Assembly: GCA_902364975.1 (NCBI GenBank)
Contig: CABJFQ010000005.1
Span: forward strand, 1 to 64,000
Reading direction: 5' to 3'
Source: Coriobacteriaceae bacterium
GTDB lineage: Bacteria; Actinomycetota; Coriobacteriia; Coriobacteriales; Coriobacteriaceae
Length of the DNA: 64,000 nucleotides
Part shown: piece by piece, positions 34,616 through 43,526 of the stretch
Position numbering within the stretch: the stretch's first letter is position 1
Layout: every line of letters starts with the position of its first letter
Program-made: the position numbers and the translations under genes
Notes under the pieces: generated by a model
Told to the model about the DNA's origin: nothing
Seen by the model: only the letters and a program-made list of their open reading frames with translations
Database searches by the model: none

Positions 34616-35297
34616 CGCGGGCACCTCTTCCGTCAAATACAGCATCGCACGCCAACGCAATGGCAATGCCGGCCACGACGCTTGCCGGCACGGCAATATT
34701 CGTGAGGCCCAAGAACTTGCATACGGCGACGGACACCGCGCCCGAAACCGCCGCGACAACGTTGCCGCGCGACAGCCGCTGCGAAAAGAGCAGGCAGATA
34801 AAGAGCGAGGTGCAGACAAAGGCTGCAATGGCGGTGGGAACATCGACAACGGCGCCTACGATGGCGCCCATCGTACACGAAACGCCCCATGTTGCGATGA
34901 GAATCACGTTGAGCACGAAGGACTCGCGCGGGCCCCAATCCTCCCCTTCAACCAACTTGGCAAGCGAGATGCCATATGCCTCCTCGGTAAGTGTCGCGGC
35001 AACAGCCAGCGTCTGACGCTTCGAGGCACCCGTCAGATGCGGCGCGATCGATGCCGAGTAAAGCGCAAAGCGCGAGGAGATGGCAGCAACGCTCGCGACG
35101 ATCGATGCTGCAGGCACGCCCGCCAGCCACAGGTTGCAGATCATAAACTGGCCGCTGCCCGTCACAAACGTGCTGCTCAGGGCAAAGACCATCCAGGGTT
35201 CCATTCCCGTCTGCCCCATGATCATTCCGCACGGCGCGCCTATTGCAACATAGGTAAGCATCACCGGCCAGACGGTTCTAACGATTTTGAGCACCAT
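34605..35297 (-). CDS. azlC: AzlC family branched-chain amino acid permease
   Basis: A 230-aa membrane protein with seven or so hydrophobic segments. Family marks are IGAPCGMIMGQTGMEPWMVF, the FVTGSGQFMICNLWLAG segment and ALYSASIAPHL, followed by TEEAYGISLA. It exports branched-chain amino acids together with AzlD. The ATG at 35297 follows GGATGAGAAG; the frame continues 23 codons upstream. The window also holds a Liv importer, so both uptake and release are encoded. Confidence 0.9.
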   Translation of the reverse strand: MVLKIVRTVWPVMLTYVAIGAPCGMIMGQTGMEPWMVFALSSTFVTGSGQFMICNLWLAGVPAASIVASVAAISSRFALYSASIAPHLTGASKRQTLAVAATLTEEAYGISLAKLVEGEDWGPRESFVLNVILIATWGVSCTMGAIVGAVVDVPTAIAAFVCTSLFICLLFSQRLSRGNVVAAVSGAVSVAVCKFLGLTNIAVPASVVAGIAIALACDAVFDGRGARDAR

Positions 35298-35423
35298 ACG
35301 CTTCTCATCCTGACAAGGTCTCCGAGCCGCATGTAGCGATACGGCAGAATCATCATCCGACAGCAACCGAGTTCACCTACAATTGCCACCGGATCGAAAG
35401 ACACAACTTTTTAGGAAGTCATT

Positions 35424-36236
35424 ATGACAGCTATCGATCGAGACCGGGCGCGCGCAGCCTTCAAAAGCTACACCGATGCCTACGACGCCACCAACCCACG
35501 CATCGCGCTCAAAATCGAGCATACGTACCACGTGGCCGAGGCATGCGATGCCGTAGCGCGCGAGCAGGGCTGGTCGTCAGATGATATTGACTTGGCATGG
35601 CTTTGCGGCCTGCTGCACGATATAGGCCGCTTTGAGCAGCTGCGACGCTGGGACACCTTTAAGGACGCCGAGAGCATGGGCCATGCAGCGCTGGGCATCG
35701 AGGTCCTCTTTGGCGAGAATCCCGCCGATGCACCCGCCGTGACGAGCGTCCGCGACTTTATCGATGACCCGGCAGAAGATGAGCTCATCCGAGCGAGCAT
35801 TGCCTATCACAGCGATTTCCGTCTACCCGCGCAGCTCGACGAGCGCACGCGGCGCTTCTGCGATATCGTGCGCGATGGCGACAAGATCGACATTATGCGC
35901 ACCATCGCCGACAGCACCGTCGACACCATCCTCAAGGTGGATGAGGACACGTTTCTCGCCAGCCACTTCTCGACACCGGCGCTTACCGCCTTTGACGAGC
36001 ATCGCTGCGTCGCGCGTGAAGAGCGCAACGAGCCGGCGGACTACCTGGTGGGGCTCATCTGCTTTATGTTTGAGCTCGTCCATCCGGCAAGCCGTGCACT
36101 GGCGCGCGAGCAAGGCGATATCTATCGCCTGCTCGACGCGCCCTTTGGCATTACGCGACCCTTTACCGACCCCGCCGCGCAGGCAACCTGGAGCCGCCTT
36201 AAGGACGAGCTGCGCCGCTGGCTGGCAAGCGCTTAG
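35424..36236 (+). CDS. HD domain phosphohydrolase
   Basis: A 270-aa protein with HD-domain metal ligands: H33 in KIEHTYHV, the HD pair in LLHDIGRFEQ (about 68), and a later His/Asp in RDGDKIDIMRTI. Members hydrolyse nucleotides or other phosphate esters; the substrate here is unknown. The stop TAG overlaps the stop of the convergent etfA gene by 4 nt. An adequate AGGA site precedes the ATG. Confidence 0.85.
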   Translation: MTAIDRDRARAAFKSYTDAYDATNPRIALKIEHTYHVAEACDAVAREQGWSSDDIDLAWLCGLLHDIGRFEQLRRWDTFKDAESMGHAALGIEVLFGENPADAPAVTSVRDFIDDPAEDELIRASIAYHSDFRLPAQLDERTRRFCDIVRDGDKIDIMRTIADSTVDTILKVDEDTFLASHFSTPALTAFDEHRCVAREERNEPADYLVGLICFMFELVHPASRALAREQGDIYRLLDAPFGITRPFTDPAAQATWSRLKDELRRWLASA

Positions 36237-37438
36237 CACTCGAGCTGAGCCAGCAGTTCCTCAACGATCTCAACGGCATCGCCGACGACCTTGTACCGGG
36301 CGGCACCGAAGATGGAGGCATCCGGGTCCTCATTGATGGCGACAATGCACTCCGCCCCACCGATGCCGGCGAGATGCTGGATAGCGCCCGAGACACCGAT
36401 GCTCACGAGGAGCTTGGGCGAGACCGATACACCCGTCTGGCCAATTTGGTGGCGATACTCCAGCCAGCCGGCCTCCACCACGGGGCGCGTGCAGCCAAGC
36501 TCGGCACCCAGAGCCTCGGCAAGCTTTCGCATCAGCGGTAGGTTTTTCTTGGAGCCGATGCCGCGGCCCACCACGACTAGACGCTCGGCATCGGCAATTG
36601 AGGCCTGCTGTCCCCACTCCTCGGCGGGAATCGAGATCTCGACACGGGCCTTAACGTCATCCGCTAGCACTACCTGGGCAATCGTGCCGGAGCGGCTATA
36701 GTCAAACTCGGGCGCCTTAAAGATGCCGGGGCGCACCGTTGCCATCTGAGGACGGTGGTTGGGGCAGATAATGGTGGCCATCAGGTTGCCGCCAAACGCC
36801 GGGCGCGTCTGCTGCAGCAGACCCGTCTCCGTATCCATCGAAAGCACCGTGCAATCGGCCGTAAGGCCCGTCTGCAAGCGCACGGCCACACCGGGCGCCA
36901 GCTCGCGACCAAAGGCGGTCGCGCCGTACAGGATGGCCTCGGGCTTGCGCTCGGCTACCAAATCGCAGATCAAGCGAGCGTAGACCTCCGCGTCGTTCTG
37001 ACGCAGGCGCTCGTCGCGACAGGCCAGGACTTCGTCGGCGCCCGCGCAAACCAGGTGTTCGAGGTCCTCGAGCGAGCCCTCGGAACCTATGCCGATCAGC
37101 GCCACCAGGCGACAGCCGCGTGCATCGGCAAGCTCGCGCCCCTTGCCCATGAGCTCGAAGGCCACGGATGCCACGGCATCGTGCTTGTCAGTTTGCACGA
37201 AGACCCAAATGTCTCGATATGCGTCAAGGTCTACCGCGCCGGCGGCCTCGTCGCGCTCAATCGAGATGGCGTTGACGGGGCAGGCGTCGACGCACCCACC
37301 GCACAGGATACAGCCGTCGGTTACGCGGGCACAGCGATTGGGGCGCTCACCCTCCACCACAATGCCGCCCGAGGCGCAGGCGCGAACGCAGCGACCACAG
37401 CCGATGCAGGCTTCGCTATCGATAATCAGCCCGCTCAT
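36233..37438 (-). CDS. etfA: Electron transfer flavoprotein alpha with N-terminal ferredoxin domain
   Basis: Residues 1-65 hold two 4Fe-4S motifs, CIGCGRCVRAC and CILCGGCVDACPV. From about 75 the EtfA fold follows, with the FAD-binding C-terminus LVVVGRGIGSKKNLPLM, the QIGQTGVSVSPKLLVSIG segment and INEDPDASIF. Product 401 aa. An EtfA with a ferredoxin head is known from the lactate dehydrogenase/Etf complex LctBCD of Acetobacterium woodii, where it takes part in electron confurcation. It follows etfB directly and lctD precedes both, so the set fits that complex. Confidence 0.9.
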   Translation of the reverse strand: MSGLIIDSEACIGCGRCVRACASGGIVVEGERPNRCARVTDGCILCGGCVDACPVNAISIERDEAAGAVDLDAYRDIWVFVQTDKHDAVASVAFELMGKGRELADARGCRLVALIGIGSEGSLEDLEHLVCAGADEVLACRDERLRQNDAEVYARLICDLVAERKPEAILYGATAFGRELAPGVAVRLQTGLTADCTVLSMDTETGLLQQTRPAFGGNLMATIICPNHRPQMATVRPGIFKAPEFDYSRSGTIAQVVLADDVKARVEISIPAEEWGQQASIADAERLVVVGRGIGSKKNLPLMRKLAEALGAELGCTRPVVEAGWLEYRHQIGQTGVSVSPKLLVSIGVSGAIQHLAGIGGAECIVAINEDPDASIFGAARYKVVGDAVEIVEELLAQLEC

Positions 37439-38254
37439 CTATGCCATCCCCTCGATAATCTTGGCAAGTTTTACCGCCTGCTCGGACGCCGTTCCCTCAA
37501 CGGCCTCGCACGTTTGGTCACGGTCGGGCACAAACGAGTGCACGACCTGCGTCGGTGATCCGGCAAGGCCGCAACGCGAAGGATCGGCGTTTACGTCGGC
37601 AGCGCTGGCCACGCGCACGTCTGCATCCTCGGCCGCGCGAATACCGGCAATACTCGGCATGCGCAGCTGGCCAATCTCCTTGGCAGTCGTCATCGCACAC
37701 GGCATCTCAAGACACACCGTCTCCTCGCCGGCATCGCAGCCGTGAACGAGCGCCAGCGAGCCACACGTCGTAAATCCCGCGCTCTGCACACAGCTCACGT
37801 CGGTCACGCAGGGGACCCCAAAGGCGCCGGCCAGCTCGGGGCCGATCTGGGCCGTATCGCCGTCCACTGCCATCTTGCCGCAGATGATCAGGTCAAAGTC
37901 CTCCTCGAGTGCCTCGATGCCGCATTTGAGGGCATAGGTGGTGGCTAGGGTATCGGCGCCCGCAAAGGCTCGGTCGGTCAGCAGCAGCGCGTCGTCGGCA
38001 CCGCGGGCGATGCAGTCGCGCAGCAGCGATTTGGTCGCGGGGATGCCCATCGACACCACCGTCACACGCACGTCCATGCCAAAGCCGATAAAGTCGTCCT
38101 TCAGCGCTAGCGCACATTCGAGAGCACTTGCATCGAAGGGATTAATGACCGCCTGCTTGCCATCACGCACGATAGTATTGGTCTTGGGGTCCATCTTGAC
38201 CTCGGTGCTTCCGGGCACCGCCTTGACGCACACCACCATATGGAAATCACTCAT
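37439..38254 (-). CDS. etfB: Electron transfer flavoprotein beta
   Basis: A 271-aa EtfB: it starts MSDFHMVVCVKAVPGSTEVK and contains RDGKQAVINPFDASALECAL, the LLTDRAFAGADTLATTYAL segment and DLIICGKMAVDGDTAQIGPE, all family marks including the nucleotide-binding region. The ATG at 38254 has GGGGG 9 nt upstream; a GTG two codons earlier is too close to it. The gene abuts etfA and overlaps the lctD end region, so all three are one operon. Confidence 0.94.
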   Translation of the reverse strand: MSDFHMVVCVKAVPGSTEVKMDPKTNTIVRDGKQAVINPFDASALECALALKDDFIGFGMDVRVTVVSMGIPATKSLLRDCIARGADDALLLTDRAFAGADTLATTYALKCGIEALEEDFDLIICGKMAVDGDTAQIGPELAGAFGVPCVTDVSCVQSAGFTTCGSLALVHGCDAGEETVCLEMPCAMTTAKEIGQLRMPSIAGIRAAEDADVRVASAADVNADPSRCGLAGSPTQVVHSFVPDRDQTCEAVEGTASEQAVKLAKIIEGMA

Positions 38255-38256
38255 CT

Positions 38257-39858
38257 TCACGCGCCCCCTTTCTGGACGAGTTCATCCAAGAGCTTCTCCG
38301 TAAACAGGTTGCCGCGACCCAGCTGGCCGGCAGGATCGAGCTGGAGTTTGAGGCGCGCCGACTCGACCATGGCCTCGTGGCCGTACATCGTCTCCAAGAA
38401 GCCCGCCTTGATCTTGCCGACGCCGTGTTCGGCAGAAACGGCACCGCCCATGGCCGTGACCTCGGAAGCCCACTGGGCAAAGAGCTCTCCACCACGACGG
38501 TAGTCTTGCGCATCGCGCGGCAGGATGTTCACATGCAGATGGTTGTTCCCGATGTGTCCCCAGGCAGCAGACTCAAGCCCGCTTTCGGCCAGCGTGCGGC
38601 GATAGAGGGCCACGACATCGGCAAGGCGTGCATTGGGCACCGACATATCCGATCCCAGCTTGGTAATGGTGGGGTCGGTGCGGCGACGCTCGTCGATGAG
38701 CATGTTGACGCTCTCGGGCACCGCGTGGCGGAAGAACCGCTGGCACTCGCGATCGACTTCGGTGCGGGCGACCCATGTCGCATCGTCGCGGCCGCCCGCA
38801 AGCTCCAGCACCCATCCCAAGTGGTACAGCTCCTCGGTCGCCTGCGCCTCGTCATCGCAATCGAGCTCCACGTAGACACAGACCTTTGCCTCGTCGTCGA
38901 GCGCCGGCAGCGAGGCAAACGCCGTCGACTGCTCGCGCTGGCGACGTAGAATATCCAGGGCGCCAGCATCGAAGTACTCGATGGCAGCCGCATGGGACAG
39001 GACAGGGCGCACGGAATCGGTAAAGGACACCGCCTTGTCCTCGCTATCGAAAAAGCAACTCACACCCCAAACGACCGCAGGCGCCGCCTGCAGGGCAATC
39101 TCGAGCTCGGTGATAACGCCGAGCGTGCCGCACGCGCCGATAAAGAGGTCGATGGCGTCCATATCGTCCGCAACGAAATAGCCTGAGGCATTTTTTGTCT
39201 CGGGCATGGTATAGCCGGGAAGATCGAGCTCGAGCGTACGGCCCTCTGCCGTCACGAGCGACAGGTGGCGGCCCTGGGCAAAAGCCTCGCCGCGCTGAAG
39301 CTCAAGCAAATCGCCATCAGCCAGCGCGACGTGGAGTCCCGTGATATGCGGGCGCATGGGGCCGTAAGCGTAGCTGCGGGCGCCGGAGGCGTTGCATGCC
39401 GCCATGCCACCCAGACAGGCAGATGCCTCGGTGGGATCGGTGGGAAAGAACTGCTCGGGGGACTCTTGGAACTCCTCGTAGGCCTCAAGCGATGCCTGGT
39501 CCCAACCAGCGGTCGGCAGTACCTTCTTGCTCAGCTGCTTACGCAGCTCCGAGAGCACAACGCCCGGCTCCACGCGCAGCAGAAATTGGCCTTGTTCATC
39601 GCGGCGAAGGCCCAAGTAGCGATTCATACGGGAAGTATTGAGGATATGCCCACCGTGGGGCACGGCACCGGCGGCAAGGCCGGTTCGGGCGCCCTGAACC
39701 GTTACCGGGACACGCTCGGCATGGAGCGTTTCCAAAATGGCACGGACCTCGTCTTCCGTTGTCGGAAACGAGATGCTCGATGCTTCGCCCGATGCACGAG
39801 ATTCATCGCGGCCATACTCTTCGAACTCATCGGTGAAGGGTTTAATGGTTGCAGACAC
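38257..39858 (-). CDS. lctD: FAD-linked lactate/2-hydroxyacid dehydrogenase
   Basis: A 533-aa GlcD-type oxidase. The PCMH FAD-binding domain has VPVTVQGARTGLAAGAVPHG and ASACLGGMAACNASGARSYA; the C-terminal domain has WGHIGNNHLHVNILP and SAEHGVGKIKAGFL. It oxidises D-lactate or another 2-hydroxyacid and passes electrons to EtfAB. With the ferredoxin-bearing EtfA this looks like an LctBCD-type complex that uses reduced ferredoxin to drive lactate oxidation with NAD+. A GTG start with GGGGGAG upstream is used. No lactate permease or lctA regulator is adjacent. Confidence 0.88.
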   Translation of the reverse strand: MSATIKPFTDEFEEYGRDESRASGEASSISFPTTEDEVRAILETLHAERVPVTVQGARTGLAAGAVPHGGHILNTSRMNRYLGLRRDEQGQFLLRVEPGVVLSELRKQLSKKVLPTAGWDQASLEAYEEFQESPEQFFPTDPTEASACLGGMAACNASGARSYAYGPMRPHITGLHVALADGDLLELQRGEAFAQGRHLSLVTAEGRTLELDLPGYTMPETKNASGYFVADDMDAIDLFIGACGTLGVITELEIALQAAPAVVWGVSCFFDSEDKAVSFTDSVRPVLSHAAAIEYFDAGALDILRRQREQSTAFASLPALDDEAKVCVYVELDCDDEAQATEELYHLGWVLELAGGRDDATWVARTEVDRECQRFFRHAVPESVNMLIDERRRTDPTITKLGSDMSVPNARLADVVALYRRTLAESGLESAAWGHIGNNHLHVNILPRDAQDYRRGGELFAQWASEVTAMGGAVSAEHGVGKIKAGFLETMYGHEAMVESARLKLQLDPAGQLGRGNLFTEKLLDELVQKGGA

Positions 39859-40204
39859 GCGAACTCCCCCTTTAGCTAACTACAGTGTTTGCAGGGAGAT
39901 GTTACCGCATCGTTTCGTCGACGTGTTCGAGACCGTCTCCATAATTGGCGATTTTTACGTTTGTGCAATTCGGCGAACGGCAAGGCTTCCTCGGCAGACG
40001 ATGCTTTTGACACATATCGCCCCGCCGTCGCCGACCGCTCGATTGTCGCTCGAAAAAAGTTGAAGTAATTTTTTCCACCTTTTACCTGCGGAGATGTCAA
40101 TCCGTCAAGCATTTGGTCAGAAATTGGTCAAGTAGCGGCTGATACGGTCGGCGTCGACAGCCAAAACCGATAGAAGTTTTGGCCCCAGAAGCAGGGAGGT
40201 TCCC
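39859..40204. promoter_or_regulatory. Divergent control region of lctD and the 98-aa gene
   Basis: No gene is seen in these 346 bp. Two exact TTGGTCA direct repeats lie at 40113-40119 and 40124-40130, one helix turn apart; weaker GTCAA copies precede them at 40096 and 40104. A CCAAAAC/GTTTTGG hairpin lies at 40161-40182, just before the ribosome site of the next gene. The repeats look like an operator for a tandem-binding regulator; which gene they serve is unclear. Confidence 0.45.
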
Positions 40205-40501
40205 ATGGCATATTACTGGCCCCAGTACGGCGTCGCCATCGAGGTCGACGACGATCCCTATCTCCTGCCTTTCGACGAAGAGGCGTTCCCCGATACGGCG
40301 GTCTACCACGTCACCACCGATGTTATCTGCGACCCCGAGTCGTTCTCGGCGCTCGCCCACCACATCGCGCGTATCCACGACATCGAGCTCCCTCACGACT
40401 TTGACGAGCTCATCTACTCGCGCCGCCTGATGCTTCACATGCTCTTTGGAGCGGACCCGTCCACGTTCGCACGTGTCTACACCACCAAGGACGCCGCATG
40501 A
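40205..40501 (+). CDS. Unknown 98-aa acidic protein, first of the secreted-protein cluster
   Basis: Not recognised. It is acidic, has no signal peptide or membrane segment, and begins MAYYWPQYGVAIEVDDDPYL. A GGGAGG site lies a few bases before the ATG. The stop overlaps the start of the next gene by 4 nt (ATGA), so the two are translated together. It may be a cytoplasmic partner or regulator of the exported proteins that follow. Confidence 0.7.
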   Translation: MAYYWPQYGVAIEVDDDPYLLPFDEEAFPDTAVYHVTTDVICDPESFSALAHHIARIHDIELPHDFDELIYSRRLMLHMLFGADPSTFARVYTTKDAA

Positions 40502-41007
40502 GTGCGAAGAAGCCGCCCCGCCTCGCAGGACTGGGGCGTCGCAAGAAACTCGTCGTTGTCTGTCTGGCTATCGTCTGCGCCCTTGTCGCCGTAGGACTAT
40601 ACGCCTGGCAGTCGCAGCCCGTGCCCGAAGCGGGCGCCTCAGTCACGACGGCAGAGGGTAAATCGCGACAAGAAATCCAAGATGAGCTCGATGCCATCGT
40701 CCGCGACAACATGATGACGATTTCGGTCGCGCCGGTCGCTCAGCTACAGGAGGACGGCAAGCTGCGCGTCAACGTGCAAAACGTCCAAGACAATAAATTT
40801 CCCCAGCGATTCCGCGTCATCCAAAACGACGAGACCATGTACGAATCCGGTGTGGTCGAGACCGGCAAGACAATCGAGACGTGCCCCGCCGGCGACATCA
40901 AAGAAGGCGAGGCATACATCGAGATCCAGGCACTCGATGCCAAGACCCTCGACAGCCACGGCAATCCGACACGTGTCAAGGTACGGGTTGAGCAAGCCGA
41001 GAACTAG
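40498..41007 (+). CDS. Unknown membrane-anchored extracellular protein
   Basis: Not recognised. A basic N-terminus (KKPPRLAGLGRRKK) is followed by one membrane segment (about 19-38), leaving about 130 residues outside. The outer part has a helical start (SRQEIQDELDAIVRD) and then a beta-rich region with many short charged turns, ending VRVEQAEN. It could be a beta-sandwich. The frame overlaps the 98-aa gene by 4 nt. Confidence 0.72.
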   Translation: MSAKKPPRLAGLGRRKKLVVVCLAIVCALVAVGLYAWQSQPVPEAGASVTTAEGKSRQEIQDELDAIVRDNMMTISVAPVAQLQEDGKLRVNVQNVQDNKFPQRFRVIQNDETMYESGVVETGKTIETCPAGDIKEGEAYIEIQALDAKTLDSHGNPTRVKVRVEQAEN

Positions 41008-41097
41008 CTTTTTCGGCCGACGCGACACCGCACGCAATTCACCAGCATTCGTCCAATCATCGCGGGGACGGCCCGCGGCGAATAGAAAGGAACGACC

Positions 41098-41697
41098 ATG
41101 GACATCACCAGGAACATGAACGGAGCCAGAGCGCTCGTCGTGGGCGCAGGGCTCGCGCTCGCGCTCGCAATGGGCGCCGCCCCGACGCCAGCTCTGGCAG
41201 CCGGGCGCGTTGGAACCACGAAAGTAATGGTCAGGACCGAGATCGACAACGTAGAGTTCAAAGTTCCGACGGTTATTCCCTTCGTCGCCAAGGCCGACGG
41301 CACGCTTCAGGGCCCCTCAGAAGACGCGACCACCATCGACAATCATTCGGCCTACGGCATCCATGTCACCAACATGAAGATCGACGCCATGAACACCTGG
41401 ACCATTGCCGCCGACGCCAAGGCCGGAACCGCGCAGAATTCCATCGACTTTAAGGTCGGCCCCGACGGCGCACTCCAGAACGCCAGCGCCGCAATGCAGG
41501 AGACGGGCCTCGATCTTTCCAAGAATGCAGCCTTCGACATGGGCTACCAGGGCATTGCCGGCGGCACGGACAAAATTAAGCTCAAGACAAGCGGAAACGT
41601 CGCCCGCGTCACGCGCGACATCTTCCGCGTAACCGGCGAAGGCGATCAGGTTGCAACGATCACCTGGACGGTCGAGCCCGGTGCGCACACGGCATAA
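41098..41697 (+). CDS. Secreted protein with WxL-like end
   Basis: A 199-aa protein with a clear signal peptide (hydrophobic 12-30, cleavage near ALA-AG). The mature part has KVPTVIPFVAKADGTLQGP and NHSAYGIHVTNMKI, patterns seen in secreted surface proteins of Coriobacteriia and Firmicutes. A Trp-containing NTWTIAADA and a C-terminal ATITWTVEPG recall the two motifs of WxL cell-wall domains, though the match is partial. The ATG follows AAAGGA. It overlaps the next frame by 17 nt. Confidence 0.72.
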   Translation: MDITRNMNGARALVVGAGLALALAMGAAPTPALAAGRVGTTKVMVRTEIDNVEFKVPTVIPFVAKADGTLQGPSEDATTIDNHSAYGIHVTNMKIDAMNTWTIAADAKAGTAQNSIDFKVGPDGALQNASAAMQETGLDLSKNAAFDMGYQGIAGGTDKIKLKTSGNVARVTRDIFRVTGEGDQVATITWTVEPGAHTA

Positions 41698-41959
41698 GGC
41701 CGTCGCCCTGGCCGCCGTCAGTATCCTAGCGTTTGGGCCAGCCATGGCCTTTGCCCAGCAAGAACAGGCGCAGGCCGCCACGCAAGTGACGGTCGACCTC
41801 TCGGAGCTCGACCGCGGCAACTGCAAGGAACCGTTGGCACAGACAGACGACAGACGATGGCTCTTGGCAGCAGGCGCCACGGCAGCAGGTGCGGGAACCG
41901 CCGGCCTCGGTCTGCACATCAAACGCAGCCAGAAACGAAACACGGACAGGCCGCACTAA
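41681..41959 (+). CDS. Small secreted protein with sortase-like C-terminus
   Basis: A 92-aa product from GTG 41681, overlapping the previous gene by 17 nt. It has a signal peptide (RTRHKAVALAAVSILAFGPA, cleavage near AFA), a short outer region with VTVDLSELDRGNC, and then LAQTDD followed by a hydrophobic stretch (WLLAAGATAAGAGTAGLGL) and a basic tail KRSQKR. This is the layout of an LPxTG sorting signal with a changed motif; it could equally be a plain C-terminal anchor. The start is inferred, since no strong ribosome site is present. Confidence 0.6.
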   Translation: MRTRHKAVALAAVSILAFGPAMAFAQQEQAQAATQVTVDLSELDRGNCKEPLAQTDDRRWLLAAGATAAGAGTAGLGLHIKRSQKRNTDRPH

Positions 41960-41977
41960 ATTAGCTAAGGAGACCCC

Positions 41978-43408
41978 ATGGCATCGAAGAACCTTTTGCC
42001 CGTCGTCGCACTCTGCGGCGCGCTCGCAACCGGAACGCCTGTCGCCGCTTGGGCGACTCCCGTCATGGCAGACTCCTTACCAGCAGCCCTAAGCTCCGCA
42101 CCAAATCCGTCGAGCGCCATTGCGTGCAAGCGTTTTTCGTTCGCACAGGCCGCAATCTCAACCTCGGGATGCCTTCGTCGTAATACGGACGGCTCGATAG
42201 TCGTGGATATCAATCGTTCGAACAAGGCAAACGGCTCCCAGGCGGGGTGCGCCGTCTGCACATGGCGCTCGATTGTGCTCGATGCAGATGGCGATCCGTG
42301 CGATTTGGGGTTGCGCATCGATATCGCTTCGGTCGATGACTCGGCGAACGGAGCGAAGGTCGCCTTCGACGGTGCGTTTTTCGAGAAAGGAGGCGGTATA
42401 TGTCTGGGCTGCGCCGCCGCGAATGCAGACGATGTGCAGCCCACCCTCTCATTCACGGCATCGCTGCGGCTGACCAAGGCGGGCACCGATGCCATCGCGG
42501 CGGGAGAAGCATCCCTGCTGTTCTACGCCGCCAGTACCGAAGACACAGACATTCATTTCGAGAAGCCGGCCGGATCGCTCAGCCTTACGCGCGGGACGGA
42601 GGCAGGCCCTATTGCGATCGATACCCACACGCTAGGCAGGCAACGCATTCTTGCCGACCCGGCGCTTCTCGAGATGGAGTGGAACGGATCCGGAGCCATC
42701 GGGATTGTCCCCTCCGCGCTTGACGCCAAGACGCTCCCCTCAAACGACGAACCCATCAACGCAACCATACAAGAAGAGAGCACGGACAAAGAAGCAGGTG
42801 CGGGCGACACGCCGTCGCCGACAAACAGCGTCCCAGCTTCTTTCGAAGCACCGAATGAGCCCGCTACCGATCCAAACGATCCCGAGCTCGCGGACAGTCT
42901 GGGACTTGCTGATCCTCAGGAGATCGATGAAGGTAACTGCTGCGTGCTTGCCGCCCTCGACCACACAGAGGTCATCGATGCTGCAAACATCGAAGTTGCC
43001 GCCGCCAATCAGCCCGTCCGCAAGTCGGCCATCATCGCATTTCCCGAATCCATCGAAGTCGTCTTTTTGCCATCGGGCGAGGTCGTGGCCCCAACACTGC
43101 TCACCTTGTTGGGCGCCAAGAATACTCGAAACGAAATTAAAAAGGTCACGGTTGTCGACCCTGCAACCACCGCTAAACTGCGTCTATACGCCGTTGCCCC
43201 AGACGGAGGCAAGACCTTGGAATTCGATGGCGACACACTTCTAGCCTGGCGACGTCTGGACATTATGCAAGACGTCTCGTATCAGATCGAACTCGAAGGG
43301 TTTGATCGTGCCCGCGATGCCAATATCATCGCCGCGGCTATTGAATCCCCGCAGCGGCTTATGACACTGCGCTTTGACTACTACCCCTATGTCCCGACAA
43401 CCACCTGA
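41978..43408 (+). CDS. Large secreted protein of unknown function with paired cysteines
   Basis: A 476-aa protein with a signal peptide (about residues 1-26, cleavage near AWA-TP). The first domain (about 40-220) is Cys-rich, including GCAVCTW and GICLGCAA, and has beta-sandwich-like alternation. A Pro/Glu/Asp-rich linker (about 255-300) separates it from a second domain (about 320-470) without a membrane anchor. The phrase DEGNCC resembles DRGNC in the 92-aa protein upstream. The ATG has AAGGAG upstream. No family recognised. Confidence 0.7.
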   Translation: MASKNLLPVVALCGALATGTPVAAWATPVMADSLPAALSSAPNPSSAIACKRFSFAQAAISTSGCLRRNTDGSIVVDINRSNKANGSQAGCAVCTWRSIVLDADGDPCDLGLRIDIASVDDSANGAKVAFDGAFFEKGGGICLGCAAANADDVQPTLSFTASLRLTKAGTDAIAAGEASLLFYAASTEDTDIHFEKPAGSLSLTRGTEAGPIAIDTHTLGRQRILADPALLEMEWNGSGAIGIVPSALDAKTLPSNDEPINATIQEESTDKEAGAGDTPSPTNSVPASFEAPNEPATDPNDPELADSLGLADPQEIDEGNCCVLAALDHTEVIDAANIEVAAANQPVRKSAIIAFPESIEVVFLPSGEVVAPTLLTLLGAKNTRNEIKKVTVVDPATTAKLRLYAVAPDGGKTLEFDGDTLLAWRRLDIMQDVSYQIELEGFDRARDANIIAAAIESPQRLMTLRFDYYPYVPTTT

Positions 43409-43526
43409 GGCTTAAATGCTGCGCATCATTCCTAATACCACTTATATAACGTATTAGATGAGTCGCGATGTGCCTCGCATTTCGTTCTGCTACGATTGCC
43501 ACGTTGGCATCAATACAGGAGGGCTC

